A DNA stretch of 64,000 nucleotides. Source: Bacteroidota bacterium (GTDB lineage Bacteria > Bacteroidota > Bacteroidia > B-17B0 > Aurantibacillaceae). The stretch is taken from the NCBI GenBank assembly GCA_003153315.1, contig PLYA01000056.1, positions 3,826 through 67,825 of the forward strand, read 5' to 3'. The position numbers and the translations under genes are program-made. The notes under the pieces are model-generated. The model saw nothing but the letters and a program-made list of their open reading frames with translations. It searched no databases and had not been told where the DNA came from. Of this stretch, positions 54,400 through 60,963 are shown piece by piece (positions within the stretch are counted from its first letter, which is position 1; every line of letters starts with the position of its first letter).

Positions 54400-56295
54400 A
54401 TGAAAGTAAAACATATCCTATTTAGTTTTTTGGCTTTGATACTATGCCACAACAATTTTTCGCAGACAGTAACTATACAGGTAGATGCTAATGCAGGAAG
54501 AAAAGCCATCTCGCCTTATATATATGGCAAGAATAACAACATATCAGATGACCCTACCAATCCTACATCTGCAGCAACCTGGCAAATGATGCGTGAAGCA
54601 GGCTTGCGTTATACGCGTGAAAACGGCGGAAACAATGCCACAAAATATAACTGGAGAAAGAAAATATCATCTCACCCAGATTGGTATAATAATGTTTATA
54701 ATCACAACTGGGATTATGCTGCTAAAACCCTGCAGGATAGTATGCCCGGTGTACAGGGTATGTGGGCTTTTCAATTAATAGGGCAAGCCGCATCTAATTT
54801 AACTAACAACTTTAACGACTGGGCTTATAACAGTTCGAGCTGGTGGAGTGGTGTTTGTCAGAATTTAGCAGGAGGCGGCACTCCTAACAGCGGTGGAGGT
54901 TGCACGGCAACCGTTAGTGGAGATACTACTCATTACTTGGAAAACTGGACAGCAGATTCTACCACAGCCATTCTCGACCATTGGTTCGGCAGCGGAGGCT
55001 TGGGTTACAATTCAAACAGCATTAAATATTGGAGCATGGATAACGAACCTGACGGATGGAACAGTACGCATGATGATGTAATGCCAACCCAGCCGGCAGC
55101 AGAGGCATTTATGCAACGTTATTTTGCGGTAGCTAAAAAAGCAAGAGCAAAGTTTCCTGCTATTAAACTAACGGGCCCTGTGCCTGAATCGGAATGGCAA
55201 TGGTATAGCTGGAACAATAATAAAATAACCGCAGGCGGGCAAAGTTATGTGTGGCTTGAATTTTTTATTAAACGCTGTGCCGAAGAACAAACTGCCTCAG
55301 GTATCAGGTTGTTGGATATAATTGATATACACTCTTACCCAAACGAGAGCAACGATTCTGATATTGTGCAGGGGCATCGTGTTTATTTTGATACTACTTA
55401 TAATTATCCTGGGGCAAACGGAGTTAAAACCACAAGCCCTACAGGATGGGATAATACCATTACCAAAGAATATGTTTTTGGCAGGGTTAATAAATGGCTT
55501 ACCCAATATATGGGAGCCAATCACGGAGTTACCTGTGCTGTATCAGAATTTGGGTTAACCAATAACAGTGCTAATGTTACTGCCAATAGTTATGCTTCTA
55601 TACTGGGTACTTTTGCCGATAATGGTGTGGAGTTCTTTACGCCCTGGTATTGGTATCCGGGCATGTGGGAAACCCTGCATTTGTTTAGCCGCTATGCAAA
55701 AACTACGCGCGTGCAATCTGCTTCAAGCAATGAACACGATGTTTCTGCTTACTCATCTATAAATACCTCAGCCGATTCTATGACCGTTATTTTAGTGAAC
55801 CGGGCTTTAACCGCAACACATACGGTGAACATTCATCTTAGCAATTTTACGGTTGCTAACGGAAGCTACACTACCAAAAGATTAAGCGGATTGCCGGCTA
55901 CCGAAACATTTATTTCCAATACCTCCAATGCTTTACAAACAAGTACAGTAACGGTAACATCAAACTCGTTAAGTATTTCCTTGCCGGCTTTATCTACCAC
56001 GGCTATTATTTTAAAGGGTACAACTGCCATGACTGGAATAAGTGAGATAACAGCTAACAATAATAATCAGGTAACCGTTTATCCTAACCCTACAAATGGA
56101 AACATTACTATATATAGCAATAAAGAAATAGGTGCTGTTGTTATTTGCAATGCCTTAGGAGAAATTGTGTTTGAACAAACAATGCCTAAAACAAATATGG
56201 ATATAAGCAGTTTAGCAAACGGAGTTTATTTCATTCATATAAAAGATAAGCAACAACAAACTCTTTCTGTACAAAAAATTGTGCTGCAGCATTAA
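54400..56295 (+). CDS. Secreted glycoside hydrolase family 44-like enzyme, T9SS type-A cargo
   Basis: A 631-residue protein with a signal peptide (residues 1-22, ending NNFSQ). The catalytic domain (about 23-530) starts with ISPYIYGKNN, followed by RYTRENGGNNATKYNW, and has the acid/base candidate Glu216 in SMDNEPDGW and the nucleophile candidate Glu383 in AVSEFGLT; GH44 endoglucanases and xyloglucanases share this arrangement. Substrate-channel aromatics include FFTPWYWYPGMW. The C-terminus is a T9SS type-A sorting domain (VTVYPNPTNGNITIYS). It is predicted to hydrolyse beta-glucans such as xyloglucan outside the cell. No polysaccharide utilisation locus surrounds it. Family call by pattern only. 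Confidence 0.85.
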   Translation: MKVKHILFSFLALILCHNNFSQTVTIQVDANAGRKAISPYIYGKNNNISDDPTNPTSAATWQMMREAGLRYTRENGGNNATKYNWRKKISSHPDWYNNVYNHNWDYAAKTLQDSMPGVQGMWAFQLIGQAASNLTNNFNDWAYNSSSWWSGVCQNLAGGGTPNSGGGCTATVSGDTTHYLENWTADSTTAILDHWFGSGGLGYNSNSIKYWSMDNEPDGWNSTHDDVMPTQPAAEAFMQRYFAVAKKARAKFPAIKLTGPVPESEWQWYSWNNNKITAGGQSYVWLEFFIKRCAEEQTASGIRLLDIIDIHSYPNESNDSDIVQGHRVYFDTTYNYPGANGVKTTSPTGWDNTITKEYVFGRVNKWLTQYMGANHGVTCAVSEFGLTNNSANVTANSYASILGTFADNGVEFFTPWYWYPGMWETLHLFSRYAKTTRVQSASSNEHDVSAYSSINTSADSMTVILVNRALTATHTVNIHLSNFTVANGSYTTKRLSGLPATETFISNTSNALQTSTVTVTSNSLSISLPALSTTAIILKGTTAMTGISEITANNNNQVTVYPNPTNGNITIYSNKEIGAVVICNALGEIVFEQTMPKTNMDISSLANGVYFIHIKDKQQQTLSVQKIVLQH

Positions 56296-56305
56296 TATTA
56301 CTTTA

Positions 56306-56365
56306 TCACCGCACCAGTTCTATAAAACCCTTAAACTCTCTTTTCTTTTTGTAACTGCTATTTAT
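56306..56365 (-). pseudogene. Remnant of a T9SS type-B sorting-domain tail
   Basis: On the minus strand 19 codons before TGA read NSSYKKKREFKGFIELVR, the terminal strand of a gliding-motility-type C-terminal domain (compare FKGFVVLKRK in the adhesin at 4641). Upstream the frame is broken by a stop within a few codons. It lies in the 144-base gap between two converging T9SS genes. Confidence 0.5.
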
Positions 56366-56439
56366 CTATAATTACTTTTTTAATACTTATTCTTGTTCCA
56401 ATTTCCAATATTGATAGGGATTCAATTATCTTATATTTC

Positions 56440-59268
56440 CTACTCTTTAATAAACTTCTTAACAGATAGCCCCTCTTCCGTTTGTATTTTTACCATATAA
56501 ACCCCGCTTTGTAAATCACTTACAGGTATGCTGGCATATTTGACCGAATCGTTATACTGTAAGCCTCTTACCACTTTACCAAGCATATCATAAACCTCAA
56601 TAGTTACCTTGTTCAGTGGCTTCTCAAACTCAATATATACCATACTATTGGCAGGATTCGGATAGAGCTTAAAATCTAAAGACGGAGCTGTATTATTTTC
56701 TTTAATACCCAAACCTGCTAAACTTAAACAAGAAGGAAAGGTATTATTATTGAACCAATTTCTTACTCTTTGATTATCTGAAACAGCATGGGTAATAGGA
56801 CAAATAGCATTCCCATAACAATTGGCTGAATCTTGTGTAAATACTAAAGCATAATCAAAGTTATATGTACTATCCGGTTTCATGGTAAAGGGGCCAATGT
56901 TTACCATAAAACGCCTGTCTCCAAAAGGATTTCCTGCCTGTGCTTCTGTCCAACCGGTAGAACCATAAGCAGCAGCTCCGCCGGGTGGGGCAACAGGGCT
57001 TACTATAGAACCACCCATGCCAATACCATAAGGGTCTGAAGTACCGGGATATAAATACCTGCAACGTGCCCCTCCGGCTGTTAGGCCTGAAGCACCATAA
57101 GTCATAGGAGTGCCTTCTTCCCAAGCATTATTCATTAAATAATAATAAGGGTAGCCTTGAGAACTTCCGCTGGGATTTCCATTTATTGGGCTTCCCGAAT
57201 TATTATAATAGATAAAGCCATCCATCAAACAATGTTCGTTAGCTTCATCAATTATGCCATTGTTATTATTATCTATCCCATCATTGGGGTTTGCCTTAGG
57301 CCCATTTAATACATTGCAGGCAAATACAGGCAAGTTGCTATGATAACCCGGGTTTAAACCTATGTCGGAATCATAATTCTCTCCGTTATACGTATATCCA
57401 AAGTTGTTCATTACATCACAACCCACATAATCATCAGTATAATTTCCTAAATCAGTATCCATATATAAGCCCATCCGGGTACTATCGTATTGATTGGAGC
57501 TGTAATTAATTATTTGATAATTATAAAAAGTAGTGTTGTTTAATACTGCATTGCTATCGGGTATGCTAGGACACGTATAAGCATAAGCACTGGCATGCAC
57601 TTCTATACCTAAAGAGCCAACAGAACCCGTTTCAGTATGATTATGGTAAACATCATTATATACCGACCATATCATTTGGTCTCCTTTAATAAGCGGGTAA
57701 TCTCCCTGCATATAATTATAGATGCCGTCCCCATTAAAATCTACATAAGGCGCTAAGGGTTTACCTGTATAAGGGGAGTTACCAGGCCAGGTAGTAATAG
57801 ATACAGGGGGGATGAACACACCACTTTGCACGGTTCCTATAGACCACGCATACAAAAAGTTGGCAATATCATAGCGGTTTACCTTCCACACCTGATTATA
57901 AGCTAACATGGTTGCATTATCAATAGCATCGGTTGCAGGGTTAATTGGCCCGGGCCAAAAATCATATCCATTTTGCCGGTAAGTCATAGCGGCTACACGT
58001 AAACCACCTGAAGCATAACCTCCTATCCACATGGCAGAATTAAATAAAGGGCTTGTGCTACTTTCTTTTGGTACAAAATATTTTGTTAAAGCAGCTCTGC
58101 TATCCCAGTTTTGGTCTGAGTTATCTGTAATTAGGGTATTTACATTATTAATATCTAAAAAAGCAGAATTAGTATTTGAAATATCTTCAGGATAAGGAAT
58201 ATAAAGGCTTGGGTTATATGAATATAAAATGGTATTGGTATAGACTCCACCAGTAAGGTTAATAAAAAATATTATATTGGAAGTTAAATCGTGCTGCATA
58301 ATAGTTTGTGGTGACGGAGAAAAACCGGGATATTGATATATCTGACTTGCAGTCAATTCCACACTTGCTCCAAAAGAAGGAAGGTGACCTAAGCCACTTG
58401 GGGGAATATATGTTTCCATTCCAAAAAATATACCTCCATGAAATCCTTTACAAATGTTTTTTACAATAATTGGCCAATCTCCCACGCCAATTAAATCCTG
58501 TTCAACGTTAGGATATAATTGCTGCATGGAATAAAAATTGCTGTTATCGTATTTTATAAGCCCATGGTAAGTAGTGCCTATCCATTTATTATTTACAGAA
58601 TCTAAATAAATGCAGTTTACGGTATCTGCTATATTACCTGCCGTTACATAGTTAAAAGCAAAGTTGCTTCCGTTAAATTTATCTATGCCAAATTTATTAC
58701 CTAACCATACTGCTGAGGCACTTTCTGCTGTAATGCAATAAATGGTATCGCTTTTCATGCCATTGCTTGCATGATTATAATTTGTAAAACTTGTTCCGTT
58801 ATATACTGATAAACCTTTGTATGTACCTGCATATATATTGCCACTATTACAAGCCAAAGAAATTACGGTATCACTTTTCAGGGTAGAGTTGGTGGTATTA
58901 TAGGTAGTAAAACTTGTGCCATCATATTTGGTTAAACCCATATTAGAGCCAATCCATAAATTATTACCTGCATCAACCGACAAAGTATTTACTTTATGAT
59001 AACCAGTAGCATTGAAAGCGGGAAAGGTATCCCACTGTGTGCCGTTGTATCTTAATAACTGAAAAGATGCCGTGGTACCTGCATTAAAACCTATCCATTT
59101 ATTATTGCTGTTGTCTATAACAAAAGCACTTCTATCCAGAAGGTTTTGAGGATGGACCGTTGTTGTGGGTATAGTTGTAGGATAGTTTGTAATGCCTGAC
59201 CCAGAAACCTGACTAAAAGAATTAACCGCAATCAGGCATGTAATAATAAGTACGTAGATGTTTTTCAT
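56440..59268 (-). CDS. Large secreted propeller protein, T9SS type-A cargo
   Basis: A 942-residue protein with a signal peptide (residues 1-19, ending SFSQ). Residues about 45-250 contain two-component-regulator-type propeller blades, seen as repeated NNLWIGSNMGLTKYDG, NIYAGTYKGLSVYNG and VWLGNKFGIDKFNG. A long region without recognised domains (about 260-840) contains an acidic loop DGIDNNNNGIIDE that resembles a calcium-binding repeat. The C-terminus is a T9SS type-A domain (DFKLYPNPANSMVYIEF). It is a predicted surface or secreted protein of unknown ligand. The promoter region shares a conserved element with the LRR gene at 18624. Confidence 0.88.
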   Translation of the reverse strand: MKNIYVLIITCLIAVNSFSQVSGSGITNYPTTIPTTTVHPQNLLDRSAFVIDNSNNKWIGFNAGTTASFQLLRYNGTQWDTFPAFNATGYHKVNTLSVDAGNNLWIGSNMGLTKYDGTSFTTYNTTNSTLKSDTVISLACNSGNIYAGTYKGLSVYNGTSFTNYNHASNGMKSDTIYCITAESASAVWLGNKFGIDKFNGSNFAFNYVTAGNIADTVNCIYLDSVNNKWIGTTYHGLIKYDNSNFYSMQQLYPNVEQDLIGVGDWPIIVKNICKGFHGGIFFGMETYIPPSGLGHLPSFGASVELTASQIYQYPGFSPSPQTIMQHDLTSNIIFFINLTGGVYTNTILYSYNPSLYIPYPEDISNTNSAFLDINNVNTLITDNSDQNWDSRAALTKYFVPKESSTSPLFNSAMWIGGYASGGLRVAAMTYRQNGYDFWPGPINPATDAIDNATMLAYNQVWKVNRYDIANFLYAWSIGTVQSGVFIPPVSITTWPGNSPYTGKPLAPYVDFNGDGIYNYMQGDYPLIKGDQMIWSVYNDVYHNHTETGSVGSLGIEVHASAYAYTCPSIPDSNAVLNNTTFYNYQIINYSSNQYDSTRMGLYMDTDLGNYTDDYVGCDVMNNFGYTYNGENYDSDIGLNPGYHSNLPVFACNVLNGPKANPNDGIDNNNNGIIDEANEHCLMDGFIYYNNSGSPINGNPSGSSQGYPYYYLMNNAWEEGTPMTYGASGLTAGGARCRYLYPGTSDPYGIGMGGSIVSPVAPPGGAAAYGSTGWTEAQAGNPFGDRRFMVNIGPFTMKPDSTYNFDYALVFTQDSANCYGNAICPITHAVSDNQRVRNWFNNNTFPSCLSLAGLGIKENNTAPSLDFKLYPNPANSMVYIEFEKPLNKVTIEVYDMLGKVVRGLQYNDSVKYASIPVSDLQSGVYMVKIQTEEGLSVKKFIKE

Positions 59269-59288
59269 AGCTTTTGTTTTTATTAATA

Positions 59289-59360
59289 CAAATATATATC
59301 AGGCAGGAATCAAAAGGGAAAAAACTTTTTAAGCGGTCGATTTTAACAAAAATACGGTCA
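59289..59360 (-). promoter_or_regulatory. Promoter with LytTR-like direct repeat, 942-residue T9SS gene
   Basis: On the minus strand, ACCG half sites begin at 59358 and 59337, spaced 21 bp, around TTTGTTAAAA and followed by TTAAAAAGTTTTTT. The -7 box TATATTTG (59296 to 59289) begins 41 bp after the proximal half site. Spacings are identical to those upstream of the LRR gene at 19856. Confidence 0.7.
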
Positions 59361-59364
59361 GTTT

Positions 59365-59439
59365 TTACCTTACCAGTTCCAAAAAGCCCTTAAACTCTTT
59401 TTGCTCGGCTATGTATTTAGAGTTTGTTTGGGTAAGTTT
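59365..59439 (-). pseudogene. Remnant of a T9SS type-B sorting-domain tail
   Basis: On the minus strand, 24 codons ending at TAA (59367-59365) read KYIAEQKEFKGFLELVR at the end, matching the fragment at 56306-56365 and the adhesin tail. No cargo domain precedes it and a terminator hairpin interrupts the upstream region. It lies just upstream of the promoter of the 942-residue gene. Confidence 0.5.
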
Positions 59440-59456
59440 TATAACACTTAAAAAAC

Positions 59457-59498
59457 AAAAGCCGCTCTCTTAAAAAAGGGCGGCTTTTTTGCTTTTTT
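59457..59498. terminator. Strong bidirectional terminator
   Basis: AAAAGCCGC (59457-59465) pairs with GCGGCTTTT (59480-59488), followed by a run of T residues on the plus strand and T-rich sequence on the minus strand. It insulates the promoter at 59523 from transcription from either side. Confidence 0.75.
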
Positions 59499-59522
59499 GG
59501 GTGCAGGCTTTAAACCCGATTT

Positions 59523-59614
59523 GACCGTTTTTTTGTTAAAAATGACCGTTTAAAAAAAAAATCATACCGTTCGTTAAATAATTTACTTCTCGCCCATTTT
59601 ATGTAGTAATTTTA
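59523..59614 (+). promoter_or_regulatory. Promoter with three LytTR-like half sites
   Basis: ACCGTT occurs at 59524, 59545 and 59566, at exact 21-bp intervals. The last, ACCGTTCGT, matches the LytTR half-site pattern at all nine positions. The first two flank the same TTTGTTAAAA core as the T9SS promoters. The -7-like box TAATTTTA begins at 59607, exactly 41 bp after the proximal half site, the same distance as in the other two promoters. It points toward the array and the genes at 60076 and 60199. Confidence 0.65.
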
Positions 59615-59680
59615 TGTAAGAAGTTCTTTGAGTACCTGTTCAAACAAAACATCTGAGTAAAGAAGCACAGCCTATATACT

Positions 59681-60058
59681 TTGCCGGTAGACGTGCAAGC
59701 AGTATTGGTGGATGAGCATATTGCATTGAAAGACGTGCAAACTATGTCGATGGATGAGCAAACGGTGTTAGTGGAAGAGCACACTGTGTTGAAAGACAAG
59801 CAAATGCTGTTGATGGATAAGCACATTGCGTTGAAAGACAAGCAAATGCTGTTGATGGATAAGCACATTGCGTTGAAAGACAAGCATACTGTGTTGATGA
59901 ACGTGCAAATGGTGCTGATGGATAAGCATATTGCATTGAAAGACGTGCAAACGGTGTCGGAAGACGTGCACACTGTGTTGATGGATGAGCACATCGTGTT
60001 GAAAGACAAGCAAATGGTGTTGATGGACAGGCAAACAATGATTTTAGACTTAAAAACA
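59681..60058 (+). repeat. Tandem array of eighteen 21-bp units
   Basis: Eighteen gapless 21-bp units (378 bp), the same number as in the array at 41556-41933 but of unrelated sequence. Two unit types alternate in the middle (one with GACAAGCAAATG, one with GATAAGCACATT), a 42-bp super-repeat. The stretch 59615-59680 before it is the presumed 5' leader. Confidence 0.9.
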
Positions 60059-60091
60059 ATAAAAAGATATTGGTTATGTATCACGGAATAG
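59681..60091 (+). CDS. Candidate heptad-repeat protein (21-bp array)
   Basis: A 136-codon frame starting at TTG (59681), made of eighteen heptads such as ALKDKQM, LLMDKHI and VLMDEHI. Asp at position 4 and Leu at position 2 are nearly constant, and the 4-3 spacing of M and I residues fits an amphipathic helix. Unit differences are often synonymous in this frame (GAC/GAT, CAC/CAT, ATT/ATC, TTG/CTG, ACT/ACG/ACA), which suggests selection on the protein. Three minus-strand frames are also open. It lies in the transcription unit that starts near 59620, ahead of a 36-residue gene and a fibronectin-type gene. No homology is recognised. Confidence 0.5.
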   Translation: MPVDVQAVLVDEHIALKDVQTMSMDEQTVLVEEHTVLKDKQMLLMDKHIALKDKQMLLMDKHIALKDKHTVLMNVQMVLMDKHIALKDVQTVSEDVHTVLMDEHIVLKDKQMVLMDRQTMILDLKTIKRYWLCITE

Positions 60092-60186
60092 AAATAAACT
60101 TCGCACTGCGGTTAACCGGCCTGCCCAAAAGGCTGCCGGGCCTGCTTAAGAGAGCAGGCAACATAGCCCCGCAGGTAGAAGCTTAA
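60076..60186 (+). CDS. Small basic peptide (36 residues), unrecognised
   Basis: An ATG frame of 36 codons. It begins MYHGIEINFALRLTGL, and the basic middle PKRLPGLLKRAGN is amphipathic. Its start overlaps the end of the heptad frame by 16 bases, and its stop is 12 bases before the next ATG, so the three frames are arranged as in a coupled operon. The stretch is clearly more GC-rich than its surroundings and can also form hairpins (for example CCTGCT/AGCAGG), so a structural RNA role is possible instead. Confidence 0.45.
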   Translation: MYHGIEINFALRLTGLPKRLPGLLKRAGNIAPQVEA

Positions 60187-60198
60187 ATCGTATGCAAA

Positions 60199-60801
60199 AT
60201 GAAAATTGTAGAAGTAACAGTTAATGTTAAGGGGTTAACGCCTACTATGAAGCTTAATTTGGCTAACCATATATACAGCAGTGTAAATGGTAACAGCAAT
60301 TTTACAGCTTTGTTTCCTACGGCTGCTACGTTGCTAACGGTAACTAACGGGTTTAGCACGGCACTAAGCAACCAAAAGAAAGGCGATAAAACCTCTACGG
60401 CAACTATGAAAGACGCGCTGCATAAAATGATGCGCACATTGAAAGCAATGGCTGCCTGTGTTGAATACCTGAGCAATGATAATGAAACAATTGCCCTGAG
60501 CAGTGGTTTTAGTATTAAAGTTCACGGAGTTAAAACCAGCGGGCCGCTTACTTTGTCGCATGGTGCAGTTAGCGGAACTATAAACTTGGTTCACAAAAGC
60601 ATAAGAGGTGCAAGCTACAAGTGGCAATACAGCCCCGACCCTATTACAGCTACCAGCTGGGTAGATGCGGGCAGTACCACGGTAGTAAAAAACAGCATCT
60701 CGGGGCTTATACCGGGCAAAGTTTATTGGTTTAGAGTTGCCACCATAAAAGGCAGAACCCAAAGCAATTGGGGTACAGCTGTAAGCTTAATGGTATTATA
60801 A
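60199..60801 (+). CDS. Fibronectin type III-like protein of unknown function
   Basis: A 200-residue protein without a signal peptide. The N-terminal half (about 1-95) is helical. The C-terminal half (about 110-200) reads as one fibronectin type III domain: YKWQYSPDPITATSW, then SISGLIPGKVYWFRVATI, ending with SNWGTAVSLMVL. Such proteins occur in Bacteroidota but I know no function for them. It is the last gene before a strong terminator (60825-60856) and probably shares the LytTR-like promoter at 59523. Confidence 0.8.
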   Translation: MKIVEVTVNVKGLTPTMKLNLANHIYSSVNGNSNFTALFPTAATLLTVTNGFSTALSNQKKGDKTSTATMKDALHKMMRTLKAMAACVEYLSNDNETIALSSGFSIKVHGVKTSGPLTLSHGAVSGTINLVHKSIRGASYKWQYSPDPITATSWVDAGSTTVVKNSISGLIPGKVYWFRVATIKGRTQSNWGTAVSLMVL

Positions 60802-60824
60802 GGATGCCATTTTCCTCTATCAAC

Positions 60825-60856
60825 AAACACCCTGCTTGCGCGGGATGTTTGTTTTT
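60825..60856 (+). terminator. Intrinsic terminator
   Basis: AAACACCCTGC pairs with GCGGGATGTTT (one mismatch, one wobble) across a TTGC loop, followed by GTTTTTG on the plus strand. It ends the transcription unit that includes the gene at 60199. Confidence 0.75.
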
Positions 60857-60951
60857 GTGCCTTATTTTTCTTTACAGAAAATAAACCTTTTGCTTTTAAA
60901 ATCTTTTAACACAAAATATTAACCGGGGTTTATGGCTTGCAGGCAAATTGC

Positions 60952-60959
60952 TATCTTTG
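60952..60959 (+). promoter_or_regulatory. -7 box of dxs
   Basis: TATCTTTG matches the consensus but ends only four bases before the ATG at 60964. If it is the real promoter, the dxs transcript is leaderless or nearly so. Confidence 0.5.
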
Positions 60960-60963
60960 AGGG

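Noticed and set aside
59599-60084. Minus-strand Cys/Ser-rich heptad protein
   Set aside because: The frame is open only because the array has few stop codons on that strand; two further minus frames are open as well, and the synonymous pattern favours the plus frame. A minus-strand promoter is not seen.
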